From contig NZ_CP019113.1 of NCBI RefSeq assembly GCF_001888805.2, positions 248,001 through 312,000 on the forward strand: 64,000 nt of DNA. Reading direction: 5' to 3'. This DNA comes from Enterobacter sp. SA187 (lineage in GTDB: Bacteria > Pseudomonadota > Gammaproteobacteria > Enterobacterales > Enterobacteriaceae). Of this stretch, positions 1-8,567 are shown piece by piece. The position numbers and the translations under genes are program-made. The stretch's first letter is position 1, and each line of letters opens with the position of its first letter. The notes below the pieces were generated by a model. It was not told the origin of the DNA. It saw only the letters and a program-made list of their open reading frames with translations, and did not search any database.

Positions 1-415
1 GATTGACGTCATATAGCGCGGAAATATAGCGGGTAAACTCCTCAAAGGTGCCTTCAAAGTTGACGCTGCGGTATTCTGGCTCGCCCGCCTCTGCCTTTTC
101 ACCGGCTTTGGTATTAATGCGATAGCTGACGCCGGTCTGCGCCGAAACCGCCTCCAGAATGGTGGCTAAATCGGTCGCTTCATACGACTGAATTTTTACA
201 TGCTTGCGCAGCAGGGACTGTTTGCGGGAGTTAAATTCCACTTTTTTACCCAGATAGGGTTCATTATATTTCATGTAGCCGGTGGTTTTCATCTCATCCG
301 GTGTAGTTGGATTACCCGTCTCTTTTAAAACATTATCTTTATTGTATTTCGTATCAAAAGACGTACAGCCCTGAATGGCCAGCGTCAGTGCCAGAAGCGA
401 AACTTTAATATTCAT
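1..415 (-). CDS. Type IVb pilus secretin lipoprotein (PilN/TcpC/BfpB-like), partial
   Basis: The gene begins here with ATG at 415 and runs off the left edge of the window, so only the first 138 codons are visible. The N-terminus is a short hydrophobic signal ending in the lipobox A-I-Q-G-C, which predicts an outer-membrane lipoprotein. The visible part then carries a stretch (KHVKIQSYEATDLATILEAV) resembling the N-domain found before the channel domain of type IVb pilus secretins. It lies 21 bp downstream of the TcpQ-like gene, and the order pilin, minor pilin, TcpQ, secretin matches tcpA-tcpB-tcpQ-tcpC of Vibrio cholerae. An AAGGGA ribosome site precedes the ATG. The call rests on lipobox, position and weak similarity; the diagnostic secretin domain lies outside the window. 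Confidence 0.7.
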   Translation of the reverse strand, partial: MNIKVSLLALTLAIQGCTSFDTKYNKDNVLKETGNPTTPDEMKTTGYMKYNEPYLGKKVEFNSRKQSLLRKHVKIQSYEATDLATILEAVSAQTGVSYRINTKAGEKAEAGEPEYRSVNFEGTFEEFTRYISALYDVN

Positions 416-436
416 AGCATCATTCCCTTGCGTTTA

Positions 437-901
437 TTACTGTTCATCAATGATCAGTACGTGGTTGGCCTGATAGTCTTTGATCACTAAGCCATAATTC
501 TCAGAGGTAAAAACCTTTCCCAGCTTCACTAATACATCCTGTGTCGTCTTCCCGGAAAGGTTGATTGCTTTATAAATGACAAAATCTGTGGAACTGTTCC
601 ACAGCAGCTTATAGCCATTTTGCTGCGCCCATTTCGACAGTTGCTGGCTGAGCAATTCCTCTTCAACCAGCACCAGTTTTACTTCCGGCGCCGGTACGAC
701 AACGGGTTTGCTGACTGGCGCGGTAACGCCCACCGCTTCACTGCCGGAAAACGGGTTACGTGCTGTCGGCTGAGCAGGCTGTGGTGTTGTGACCAGCAGG
801 CCCGCGTCGGCATTCTTTGATGCGGTTGCGGCACCCGCAAAGGCGATCTGCCCCCCTATTACGGCAGTTACCGCGGCCTTAATAATCCATGTTTTTTTCA
901 T
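437..901 (-). CDS. TcpQ/PilL-like type IV pilus periplasmic protein
   Basis: A 154-residue protein with an N-terminal signal peptide (MKKTWIIKAAVTAVIGGQ...), a Pro/Ala/Val-rich linker (about 35-75) and a C-terminal domain (about 80-154) with the pattern LSQQLSKWAQQNGYKLLWNS...DVLVKLGKVF...YGLVIKDY, typical of the TcpQ C-terminal / PilL family. In the TCP system TcpQ helps the secretin TcpC reach and assemble in the outer membrane, which fits the secretin gene directly downstream. An in-frame ATG lies 21 codons upstream, but the start at 901 is preceded by GGAAG and begins the signal peptide. Medium-high confidence. Confidence 0.72.
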   Translation of the reverse strand: MKKTWIIKAAVTAVIGGQIAFAGAATASKNADAGLLVTTPQPAQPTARNPFSGSEAVGVTAPVSKPVVVPAPEVKLVLVEEELLSQQLSKWAQQNGYKLLWNSSTDFVIYKAINLSGKTTQDVLVKLGKVFTSENYGLVIKDYQANHVLIIDEQ

Positions 902-917
902 TTTATTCTTCCAATGA

Positions 918-3101
918 TTAATAGGTAATTCTTTCATGGTCAGGAAAATCGATTTCACTATCACTGTCGTTGTAGAACTTCAAATCTGTATCTTCTGCTA
1001 CGACAGAGTGCAATAAAAATTTATGCGGTTCTTTGCTATCCCAGTTATATGCTGCATCAGAAGATATAATCCCACCCTGCGGGATAGTGCTGCACCACTG
1101 GGTAATAATGACCGACAATGACTGCGGGTTGATTTTATTGGTACCATTACCATCCGGATCGATAGTTGCTGCGGTCGCGCTGATTAACCAAAATGGTTTA
1201 TGGTAAATATCCTTTCCGCTAAACCAAATATCAGAAATCCAGTCGTCAAAAAGACCTGTTGTTTCTTCTTTCAGAAGCGCCCTGTCAGCTTCAGTGGCAT
1301 CGTCTTTATCTACTACGATATTTGCCTGAACCGCGACACCGGCTATCGCTCCTGCCGGATTGCCTTTTGCGTTCGTATTAGCTCGCACCGCGCCCTGCTG
1401 GGTATAGTCGGTATACCCACGCTCATCCATCTCTTTATTATCGTCTGCCGCTACTGATGAAATGGCGACCGACAAGCGTGGATAGAGTTTACGGGCCAGC
1501 AATGGGGCATTCGCTGATTTGCTTTCTGCGTTAGATGGCTTGCCATCCACTCGCGGGCAGGTTTGTAGTGGCAACCTGATCACACCGGGTTCTGATAATA
1601 GCGCCTTATAGTTCTTCTCGGCGTTGGTATCTATATACAGTTGATCAATATTCGTTTTCGGTCCGGCTCCTGGCGCATAATCATTTTTAAATGACTGGTA
1701 GAAGGTGACGGCTGGCGTGACCAGTTCATACTGGCCCCGGAAGGCATCCTTAAAATCTAAAGTGGTACTATCGTTGTCACTGGTATTTTTACTTCCACCA
1801 ATGCCATCTTTCAGCTTATTAGCATCATCCTGGTTATAGGCGATATGCCATATCGCCGGGTGCCGCCGGGAAGTGTTTTCCATCACGATATTGGCATACA
1901 GCGTACCGGTAGTACCCTTGAGTGAACTCGGCGTTCCCGGCACTACTTCAGTATCATTTTTACTTGAAGTGGTGCGTAAATGCAGGATGCGATCGTCCGG
2001 ATTCTCACCGTTTGGATTAACGCCGGTACTATTCATCGCTGCCAGGCACAGGGTGCTCTGTTTCTGTTCTTTATCCCAGCACATCGCCGGTTCATCGCTG
2101 TTTTTGCCCGCTGCATCACTGGTTTTGATCACCAGGCGATCGGAATCAATGGCGGAAATGCAGGGCCCGGCTTCACCTTTTACATCATTCCAGCACATTT
2201 TGGCGACAGGCACCGAGCCGTCAGCCGGAATATACTCGCTGCTTTTATCGAAGCTCAGGCGGATACCGTAGCGTTTATCGGTATCAAAGAGATCCATATT
2301 ACTGGCAACATCACTGACCTCAATCACCTTCGAATTCTTCATAATCAGCTTAAAATCGCCGGAAGAAGTGATCTCTACGACTGCCGCCTGAATATAGCCC
2401 AGGCCCGCATTACGCAGCGCTTTTTCCAGCGGTTTAATAAAGCCGGTAAAATGCAGTCCCTCATCCTCGGCTTCTGCCTGATGCGTCAGGTAAAAATCGA
2501 TGCGCTGAATACCGAGAGCGCCAGTGCTACCGCTGTTGTTAACAAAATCCACGCGCTCCAGCACCAGTTCGAAATCTTCTGCACCTGCACGCATTTCACA
2601 TGGGAGCATGGTGTCTGCAAGCTTGAATTTTAATGCGCCTTTTGCGCCACTGGGACCGCGGCATTCACTGCCGAGGAAGAGGTAACGGGAACCATTAACC
2701 GTTGACACCTGGCTGACTTTTTCTGGATCCCTGGACCAGGCAGAATAAAAATTTTTTTCTTCAGTATCAGGCTGATCCTGTAGGGTCTTATTTTCTACCC
2801 GATTATTATAATTAGCCTTATCCGGGTTTTTATCATCGTACAGGGGATTGTCTTTCGTCGCAGGATTATTGCCGCTATCAAGAATATCCAGCTTGGTTTG
2901 CGCGGTGAACTTAAGCACGCCAGAAATATCGCGCACGATCATCTCAGCGATAACTTGCTGATGCGTTTGCTGTGCTTCTTTTCGTTTATAATTGGCGAGC
3001 ATCATCAAGGCCACGCCAATAACGGCAAGCACAATTATCATTTCTAATAATGTGACGCCTGCATCCGCACGACCCGGTTTATTATTCTGCCTGTTCGTCA
3101 T
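918..3101 (-). CDS. Long type IVb minor pilin (TcpB/CofB-like)
   Basis: A prepilin-like protein of about 727 residues. A short basic leader ends at Gly before VTLLEMIIVLAVIGVALMML, the type IV prepilin cleavage site with Glu at mature position 5 and the hydrophobic assembly helix. It lies immediately after the major pilin gene, the place of TcpB/CofB, the minor pilin that initiates assembly and caps the pilus as a trimer. As I recall, TcpB and CofB are about 420-520 residues, so this one is unusually long, and its C-terminal half is not recognisable to me. Start choice is uncertain: ATGs lie at 3149, 3110 and 3101. I prefer 3101, which has a weak GGA upstream and gives a 15-residue leader. 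The 3' end lies 16 bp before the TcpQ-like gene. Confidence 0.75.
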   Translation of the reverse strand: MTNRQNNKPGRADAGVTLLEMIIVLAVIGVALMMLANYKRKEAQQTHQQVIAEMIVRDISGVLKFTAQTKLDILDSGNNPATKDNPLYDDKNPDKANYNNRVENKTLQDQPDTEEKNFYSAWSRDPEKVSQVSTVNGSRYLFLGSECRGPSGAKGALKFKLADTMLPCEMRAGAEDFELVLERVDFVNNSGSTGALGIQRIDFYLTHQAEAEDEGLHFTGFIKPLEKALRNAGLGYIQAAVVEITSSGDFKLIMKNSKVIEVSDVASNMDLFDTDKRYGIRLSFDKSSEYIPADGSVPVAKMCWNDVKGEAGPCISAIDSDRLVIKTSDAAGKNSDEPAMCWDKEQKQSTLCLAAMNSTGVNPNGENPDDRILHLRTTSSKNDTEVVPGTPSSLKGTTGTLYANIVMENTSRRHPAIWHIAYNQDDANKLKDGIGGSKNTSDNDSTTLDFKDAFRGQYELVTPAVTFYQSFKNDYAPGAGPKTNIDQLYIDTNAEKNYKALLSEPGVIRLPLQTCPRVDGKPSNAESKSANAPLLARKLYPRLSVAISSVAADDNKEMDERGYTDYTQQGAVRANTNAKGNPAGAIAGVAVQANIVVDKDDATEADRALLKEETTGLFDDWISDIWFSGKDIYHKPFWLISATAATIDPDGNGTNKINPQSLSVIITQWCSTIPQGGIISSDAAYNWDSKEPHKFLLHSVVAEDTDLKFYNDSDSEIDFPDHERITY

Positions 3102-3179
3102 GTCATGCATCCATTCTGACAAAGATGCCCCCTGAGGATCAGAGGGCATGAAATATTAGTATTATTAATGCTTGGTTAA

Positions 3180-3878
3180 TTAACGACTGCCGAGTACGAT
3201 CGCGTTACCCGCACCGGCATCAGCATCACAGATACCTTTCGCAACAATTTCTTCAGGGTTCAGACGGTCCCCAGTAGTAGATTTCAATACGCCAGCAGTT
3301 GTAACAGGAACGCTCATATCTAATTCATCATTTTGACCACTATTTTCCCCTGCACGACCAGTAGTCGTGGCGACATAGTCCCACTGAGCACCAACTTGTG
3401 AGATAACATTGCGGCAATCTTCAGTTTCCAGGCCATTCAGGACTAAATAGAAACCCTTAAATTTTGCATCGCTTGTCCCCAGTTTAGCGTGACCAATTTC
3501 GAACGCATCATTGGAGAAACCATTAAATGCTTCGTCGGGACTGATCTTGCCCATTTTAACCAGAGATACGATGGCAGCCTTACTGCTTGATTTGGCAATA
3601 TCAGCTTTGGTGATATCAATTACAGATACAAGCGCTGGATATTCCATGCTGTCTTTATACGCTTCGGTCATAGCGACACGAACTGAGTTGGTATCATCAA
3701 TAACGTTTGAAATATCCTGAGACGTAAACGCACGCTGTGCCAGTACTACCACACCCGCCGCAATAATACCGATAATACCCAGTACAATGATGATTTCCAG
3801 TAAGGTCACACCCTTCTGTTTTTTGAGCTCCTGATACCGATTCGCTTTTTTCTTCCATGAATCAATTAACGTTCTCAT
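3180..3878 (-). CDS. Class IVb major pilin (TcpA/CofA/BfpA-like)
   Basis: A 232-residue prepilin: a 23-residue basic leader ending KKQKG, then VTLLEIIIVLGIIGIIAAGVVVL, the prepilin peptidase site and N-terminal assembly helix with Glu5. The long leader and a mature N-terminus starting with Val rather than Phe are class IVb traits. The mature part is about 209 residues and has two cysteines (in ETEDCRNV and KGICDADAG) that would form the C-terminal D-region disulfide. The ATG at 3878 has an AAGGACCAGGA ribosome site; the upstream in-frame extension is non-coding in character. It is the first gene of the visible pilus operon, with about 400 bp of AT-rich DNA upstream that probably holds its promoter. 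The prepilin peptidase and assembly ATPase are not in the window. Confidence 0.85.
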   Translation of the reverse strand: MRTLIDSWKKKANRYQELKKQKGVTLLEIIIVLGIIGIIAAGVVVLAQRAFTSQDISNVIDDTNSVRVAMTEAYKDSMEYPALVSVIDITKADIAKSSSKAAIVSLVKMGKISPDEAFNGFSNDAFEIGHAKLGTSDAKFKGFYLVLNGLETEDCRNVISQVGAQWDYVATTTGRAGENSGQNDELDMSVPVTTAGVLKSTTGDRLNPEEIVAKGICDADAGAGNAIVLGSR

Positions 3879-4281
3879 TTCCTGGTCCTTATGTTTGAAA
3901 AAATCCTTGTTGAATTGACTGCCCCTCATGCAATAGAGGCGCGTCATTATAAGAATATTTATTTTTCGAATGCCACAGTGACATGATATCTGCAGCATGA
4001 AATAGGATAATGACACGATGGTCGGATGAGAGATAAAAATGTTGCACTTTAACAACATTATAAAAAATTAGGTTAAATACCCTTCAGAAAAGAAATATTA
4101 ACCACTAAAAATCAACAAGTTAAACAAAGCAATCAGCAAATCAATATCTCATTTTTTCATTAATCATTAGCGTAATTCATATCAATTATATATTAAATGA
4201 GATGTCTCACAAAAATCATAATGCAGAAATAAAATATAAAGTTTTTTAATATTTTATTGGAAGTTACTTTATTTCAGGCAT
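3879..4281. promoter_or_regulatory. AT-rich upstream region of the pilus operon
   Basis: About 400 bp with no credible gene between the pilin start and the kduD terminator. It is much richer in A+T than the flanking metabolic genes, with long A and T runs, as expected for an H-NS-bound promoter region of a horizontally acquired surface structure. No operator of a named regulator is recognised. Confidence 0.4.
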
Positions 4282-4306
4282 AAAAAAGCCCTGCTTCGGG
4301 CAGGGC
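4282..4306 (-). terminator. Rho-independent terminator of kduI-kduD
   Basis: Read on the minus strand, a 7-bp GC stem GCCCTGC/GCAGGGC with a 5-nt loop is followed by six T residues. It lies 25 bp after the kduD stop and separates the pectin operon from the pilus operon transcribed in the same direction. Confidence 0.9.
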
Positions 4307-4330
4307 GTAATCATTTAAGAATATGATTAA

Positions 4331-5092
4331 TTAACGGGCCAGCCAGCCGCCGTCAACGGCCACGGTATATCCATTAATATAATCAGACGCGCTGGAGGCC
4401 AGGAACACCACCGGCCCCATCAGATCGCTCGGCAGCCCCCAACGACCCGCCGGGATACGCTCAAGAATTGCGGCGCTACGCTCTTCGTCGGCACGCAGTT
4501 GCTGGGTGTTGTTGGTCGCCATATAGCCCGGCGCAATCGCGTTAACGTTGATGTTGTGCTGCGCCCACTCGTTCGCCAGCAGACGGGTCACGCCCATCAC
4601 CGCGCTTTTCGATGCGGTGTAAGACGGTACGCGGATGCCGCCCTGGAAAGAAAGCATGGAAGCGATGTTGATGATCTTGCCGCCTTTACCCTGCGCGATA
4701 AAGTGTTTCGCCGCGGCCTGAGACATAAAGAATACGCTCTTGATGTTCAGGTTCATGACGTCGTCCCAGTCTTTTTCGCTGAAGTTAATCGCATCTTCAC
4801 GGCGAATAAGACCCGCGTTGTTCACCAGAATATCGATATGGCCGAATTCGGAGACCGCACGCTCCAGCAGTTCCGGAATACCGTCAATCTGACGCAGATC
4901 GGCGGTCAGGCTCAGAAAACGGCGGCCCAGCGCGGTTACGCGTTCGATGGTTTCTGTCGGCTCAACAATGTTGATGCCCACGATGTCGCAGCCCGCTTCC
5001 GCCAGGCCCAGCGCCATACCCTGACCCAGACCAGTGTCACAACCGGAGACAACGGCCACTTTACCTTGAAGAGAAAATGCATCCAGAATCAT
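4331..5092 (-). CDS. kduD: 2-dehydro-3-deoxy-D-gluconate 5-dehydrogenase KduD
   Basis: A 253-residue classical short-chain dehydrogenase. It carries the NAD-binding glycine pattern SGCDTGLGQG near residue 16, NNAG near 90, and the catalytic Ser with YTASK near 158-162. KduD reduces 5-keto-4-deoxyuronate-derived 2,5-diketo-3-deoxygluconate to 2-keto-3-deoxygluconate, the last pathway-specific step of oligogalacturonide breakdown. Length and sequence match E. coli KduD closely from memory. It is second in the kduI-kduD operon, 62 bp after kduI, and ends at a strong terminator. Confidence 0.95.
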   Translation of the reverse strand: MILDAFSLQGKVAVVSGCDTGLGQGMALGLAEAGCDIVGINIVEPTETIERVTALGRRFLSLTADLRQIDGIPELLERAVSEFGHIDILVNNAGLIRREDAINFSEKDWDDVMNLNIKSVFFMSQAAAKHFIAQGKGGKIINIASMLSFQGGIRVPSYTASKSAVMGVTRLLANEWAQHNINVNAIAPGYMATNNTQQLRADEERSAAILERIPAGRWGLPSDLMGPVVFLASSASDYINGYTVAVDGGWLAR

Positions 5093-5154
5093 GTTTGTTC
5101 CTTAATCTTGCAGCGCCTGCACGAACAGGCAGAGTTAACTTATGCTGTCCGCGA

Positions 5155-5991
5155 CTAGCGCAGATCCTTAACGGCGACGTGGTCCATATCATCAAAGACC
5201 TGGTTTTCGCCGACCATACCCCAGATAAAGGTATAAGCGCGCGTTCCCACGCCTGAGTGAATAGACCAGCTCGGAGAGATCACCGCTTGCTCGTTGTGCA
5301 TCACAATGTGACGCGTTTCCTGCGGCTGCCCCATCATGTGGAACACGCAGGCGTCTTCGTCCATGTTGAAGTAGAAGTAGACTTCCATGCGGCGCTCATG
5401 GGTATGACACGGCATGGTGTTCCACAGGTTGCCCGGCTCAAGCTCGGTCAGGCCCATGCTGAGCTGGCAAGTTTCCAGCACATCAGGGACAAAATATTTA
5501 TTGATGGTGCGACGGTTACTGGTCAGCGGATCGCCCAGCGTCACCGGCGATACTTCAGATGGCGTCACTTTTTTGGTCGGATAGGTGGTATGGGCCGGGG
5601 CGCAGTTGTAGTAAAACTTCGCCGGGTTCGCCGCATCGCGGCTGGCAAACACCACTTCTTTAGCGCCTTTACCGACGTACAACGCATCGCGATGGCCGAT
5701 TTCATAAACCTGACCGTCAACAGTAATGCTGCCCGCGCCGCCGATGTTGATCACGCCCAGTTCACGGCGCTCAAGGAAGTAGCTCACGCCGAGCTGTTTG
5801 CCCACTTCGCCGCCCACAGACACGGTTTTGGTCGCTGGCATAATGCCGCCGACAATGATGCGGTCAATATGGCTGTACACCATGGTGTATTCATCCGCGA
5901 CGAACACTTTCTCAACTAAAAACTCATCGCGCAGCCCCTGGGTATCCAGTGTTTTTGCATGCGCGCTGTGGATGCTTTGTCTGACTTCCAC
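5155..5991 (-). CDS. kduI: 5-keto-4-deoxyuronate isomerase KduI (GTG start)
   Basis: KduI converts 5-keto-4-deoxyuronate, released from unsaturated galacturonides, to 2,5-diketo-3-deoxygluconate. The cupin-like zinc site is visible as PCHTHERRMEVYFYF, with a further His in SWSIHSGVG. The open frame extends upstream, but a strong GGAGG lies 5 bases before a GTG at 5991, giving VEVRQSIHSAHAK and exactly 278 residues, the length of E. coli KduI, which starts MDVRQSIHSAHAK. I therefore choose the GTG and treat the longer ATG frame as spurious. A candidate KdgR operator lies about 110 bp upstream. Confidence 0.95.
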   Translation of the reverse strand: MEVRQSIHSAHAKTLDTQGLRDEFLVEKVFVADEYTMVYSHIDRIIVGGIMPATKTVSVGGEVGKQLGVSYFLERRELGVINIGGAGSITVDGQVYEIGHRDALYVGKGAKEVVFASRDAANPAKFYYNCAPAHTTYPTKKVTPSEVSPVTLGDPLTSNRRTINKYFVPDVLETCQLSMGLTELEPGNLWNTMPCHTHERRMEVYFYFNMDEDACVFHMMGQPQETRHIVMHNEQAVISPSWSIHSGVGTRAYTFIWGMVGENQVFDDMDHVAVKDLR

Positions 5992-6101
5992 ATTAACCTC
6001 CAAAGAAACTGACTGAGATGTCATGCAGCGAAGCATTAAAACAGTGTTCCGCTTGCAGTATGGGCACATAGTATCCCGCTTAAAACGCGTTTTCAATTCT
6101 A

Positions 6102-6120
6102 AATAAAACAACGTTTCACT
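6102..6120. promoter_or_regulatory. Candidate KdgR operator upstream of kduI
   Basis: AATAAAACAACGTTTCACT matches the KdgR consensus AATRAAAYRNYRTTTYATT at 18 of 19 positions. KdgR is the IclR-family repressor of pectin genes, relieved by 2-keto-3-deoxygluconate, the product of this pathway. It lies in the kduI-ogl divergent region. Confidence 0.8.
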
Positions 6121-6378
6121 TTTTCTGTAATTAAATAGTAAAAGTGTAAAGAGGATCACGATTGTACGCAGTTGACAACACGACGGGATTATCTCTGGCG
6201 TTTTTCTCTCGAATAAAAATCACTTAAAACAAACACTTAAAATACCTTTAAATTTACCCATTTTGAGTGAGTTTTATTGTTGAAAAACGAAGATCCCAGA
6301 GCTTCTGCACCGGGGCCAGACGTCGTTATGTAAAATAAATTAAGGAGATCCTCATAAAGTGCGCCACCTGTCACACAC

Positions 6379-6397
6379 ATTGAAACGTCGTTTTGAT
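6379..6397. promoter_or_regulatory. Candidate second KdgR operator, upstream of ogl
   Basis: ATTGAAACGTCGTTTTGAT keeps the core AAAYRNYRTTTY of the KdgR consensus, with 16 of 19 positions matching. It lies about 80 bp before the ogl start, suitable for repressing that promoter. Confidence 0.6.
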
Positions 6398-6474
6398 AAA
6401 TTAACACCCAGCTTTTAAACTCATCAACTCTTTGGGACACCGCCCTACAACCGGACCAGGAAAAGGAGCGCATT

Positions 6475-7650
6475 ATGGCGAAAGGCATGCGGGTAAAACT
6501 TCAGTATGAGGTCAGCCGTGACCCCGATACGGGTGCGGAGATCACCCGCTTAACCCCACCAGAAGTCACCTGCCATCGTAACTACTTCTATCAGAAGTGT
6601 TTTTTCAACGATGGCAGTCATCTGCTTTTCGCCGGTGAATTTGACGGGCACTGGAACTACTACTTGCTGAATATTGAAAAGGCCGAAGCCGTACAGCTGA
6701 CGGAAGGCAGCGGCGACAATACGTTCGGCGGTTTCCTTTCCCCAGACGATCGTTCCCTTTATTACGTGAAGAACGATCGCACTCTGCGCGAAGTCAACCT
6801 TACCACCTTTGAAGAGCGCGAAGTCTACCGCGTGTCCGATGACTGGGTAGGTTACGGCACCTGGGTTGCCAACAGCGACTGCACCAAACTGGTGGGCATT
6901 GAGATCGCGAAAAGCGACTGGACGCCGCTTACCGACTGGCAGCTGTTTCACGACTTCTTCCATAAAGGTCCCCATTGCCGCCTGATGCGAATTGATTTGC
7001 AGAGCGGCGAAAGCTCAGTGATCCACGATGAGAAAATCTGGCTCGGCCACCCGATTTACCGTCCATTCGATGACAACACCGTGGCGTTCTGTCACGAAGG
7101 CCCGCACGATCTGATCGACGCCCGCATGTGGCTGGTTAATGAAGACGGCAGCAATGTGCGCAAAGTGAAAGATCACGCCGAAGGCGAAAGCTGCACCCAT
7201 GAGTTCTGGGTGCCGGACGGTTCTGCGCTGGTGTACGTCTCTTATCTGAAAGGACAACAGGGCCGCACGATCTCCCGTTTTAATCCGGACACCGGTGTGA
7301 ATGAAGACGTCATGCAGATGCCTGCCTGTTCACATCTGATGAGCAACTTCGACGGCACGCTGCTGGTCGGCGATGGTTCCGGCACGCCGGTTGATGTAAA
7401 AGACACCGGCGGCTACACCATCGATAACGATCCTTATCTTTATGTCTTTGATGTGGCGCAGCGCGCGTATTTCCGCGTGGCGCGTCACGATACCTCATGG
7501 GCCACCTTCGAAAATAGTCGTCAGGTGACTCACCCGCACCCGTCCTTTACGCCGGACGATAGTGCGATCCTGTTTAGCTCCGATAAAGACGGCAAACCAG
7601 CCCTTTATATTGCGAAGCTTCCTGAGCAGCGTGAAATGTTGCAAGCGTAA
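6475..7650 (+). CDS. ogl: Oligogalacturonate lyase Ogl (PL22)
   Basis: A 391-residue beta-propeller lyase of family PL22. It cleaves di- and oligogalacturonides in the cytoplasm to 5-keto-4-deoxyuronate, the KduI substrate. The manganese ligands known from the Yersinia enzyme are in place: Gln350, His353 and His355 fall in RQVTHPHPSF at exactly those numbers, and a His near 287 lies in ACSHLMSN. There is no signal peptide, as expected. Divergent from kduI, with a candidate KdgR box and its own terminator. Confidence 0.95.
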   Translation: MAKGMRVKLQYEVSRDPDTGAEITRLTPPEVTCHRNYFYQKCFFNDGSHLLFAGEFDGHWNYYLLNIEKAEAVQLTEGSGDNTFGGFLSPDDRSLYYVKNDRTLREVNLTTFEEREVYRVSDDWVGYGTWVANSDCTKLVGIEIAKSDWTPLTDWQLFHDFFHKGPHCRLMRIDLQSGESSVIHDEKIWLGHPIYRPFDDNTVAFCHEGPHDLIDARMWLVNEDGSNVRKVKDHAEGESCTHEFWVPDGSALVYVSYLKGQQGRTISRFNPDTGVNEDVMQMPACSHLMSNFDGTLLVGDGSGTPVDVKDTGGYTIDNDPYLYVFDVAQRAYFRVARHDTSWATFENSRQVTHPHPSFTPDDSAILFSSDKDGKPALYIAKLPEQREMLQA

Positions 7651-7678
7651 TTGAGTTAGTGTTTCTGTAACTGGCCTT

Positions 7679-7704
7679 GCCCTCCTTCTGGAGGGCCTTT
7701 TTTT
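7679..7704 (+). terminator. Rho-independent terminator of ogl
   Basis: GCCCTCC-TTCT-GGAGGGC stem-loop followed by a run of seven T, 28 bp after the ogl stop. Confidence 0.93.
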
Positions 7705-7780
7705 ATTTATAATAGCCTTTAGATCCGCTGATTATTATTTTATTAGATTATCTGCCAGTGCCATAAATAACAAAAACGAG

Positions 7781-7805
7781 AAAACCCCGACTAACTGCGC
7801 CGGGG
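7781..7805 (-). terminator. Terminator of kdgM
   Basis: On the minus strand a CCCCG/CGGGG stem with an 11-nt loop is followed by TTTT and a further T-rich stretch, 24 bp after the kdgM stop. It converges with the ogl terminator. Confidence 0.65.
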
Positions 7806-7829
7806 CATCTCATGAGGGTAAGTTTTATA

Positions 7830-8510
7830 TCAGAAGGAGTATGCGACGCCTACACGATAACGGGTCTGACGCTCATCGGTATTTCTCACGCCAACGTTAC
7901 CCAGCTCAACATACGGCGACCAGTTTTTATCCCATTTGTAAGCCAGCTTGGCGTTATATTCGTTGGAGTAGTTTTTACCATTTTCACGAACCACGTCTTC
8001 GGTGCTTTTGGCATAGACGTAGTTCAGCTCGGTACGCCAGTCGCCCATCGCCCAGCCCACCCAGGCGTCGAATTTATTTACTTTGTTATCAACCACATCT
8101 GAGTCAGGGTTACGGGTGTACTCATAGCGGTAACGACCCGCTACATAAAAGCCGCTGTCAAAGGTATATTGCGCATGCAGATACGGCTTATAAATGGAGA
8201 AGGTGTCTTTACTTTCAATATTAAAACCTGGCGTCAGCGCAAAATTATCTGTCGCCTTCCAGCGCCAGTTAATGGATTCTTCATGGCCATTACCTACAAT
8301 TTCGGTTAATGGTTTATCTGCATCTTCACCGCCTGATTTCCATTTTGCTTCCACACCAAAACCGATGCCATTATCAAAACGGTGGGATACAGAAACACGG
8401 TCGGCGTTGCTGCCACTGTCAATATATTCGTGACGCAGGTCAACGGTTACGGCCTGGGCCGCAAATGATGCACCAATGAGAGACGCAAGGACCAGAGACT
8501 TTTTAACCAT
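7830..8510 (-). CDS. kdgM: Oligogalacturonate-specific porin KdgM
   Basis: A 226-residue outer-membrane porin of the KdgM/NanC family. It has a signal peptide (MVKKSLVLASLIGASFAAQA) and then amphipathic beta strands with many aromatic and charged residues, ending in the C-terminal Phe expected of an outer-membrane barrel (RVGVAYSF). KdgM lets acidic oligogalacturonides cross the outer membrane. The inner-membrane transporter for these sugars is not in the window. A KdgR-like box lies about 40-55 bp upstream of the start, supporting membership of the same regulon. Confidence 0.92.
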   Translation of the reverse strand: MVKKSLVLASLIGASFAAQAVTVDLRHEYIDSGSNADRVSVSHRFDNGIGFGVEAKWKSGGEDADKPLTEIVGNGHEESINWRWKATDNFALTPGFNIESKDTFSIYKPYLHAQYTFDSGFYVAGRYRYEYTRNPDSDVVDNKVNKFDAWVGWAMGDWRTELNYVYAKSTEDVVRENGKNYSNEYNAKLAYKWDKNWSPYVELGNVGVRNTDERQTRYRVGVAYSF

Positions 8511-8548
8511 GAAAAAACCCTCAAAAATTTAAAATATCGTTCCGTTTT

Positions 8549-8567
8549 TATGAGACTGCATTTTATT
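8549..8567. promoter_or_regulatory. Candidate KdgR operator upstream of kdgM
   Basis: TATGAGACTGCATTTTATT matches the KdgR consensus at 16 of 19 positions, with a perfect right half. It would overlap or lie just downstream of the kdgM promoter. Confidence 0.65.

Larger units (their letters stand above)
5992..6474. promoter_or_regulatory. Divergent promoter region kduI / ogl
   Basis: A 483-bp gap between oppositely transcribed pectin genes. It holds the two KdgR-like boxes and AT-rich stretches suitable for back-to-back promoters. I see no credible gene; the short frames here overlap the regulatory sites and lack ribosome sites. The ogl ribosome site is GGAAAAGGAG just before 6475. Confidence 0.7.

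Noticed and set aside
6237..6488. Small gene upstream of ogl on the minus strand
   Set aside because: It overlaps the ogl start and the KdgR-like box, and has no ribosome site or recognisable features.
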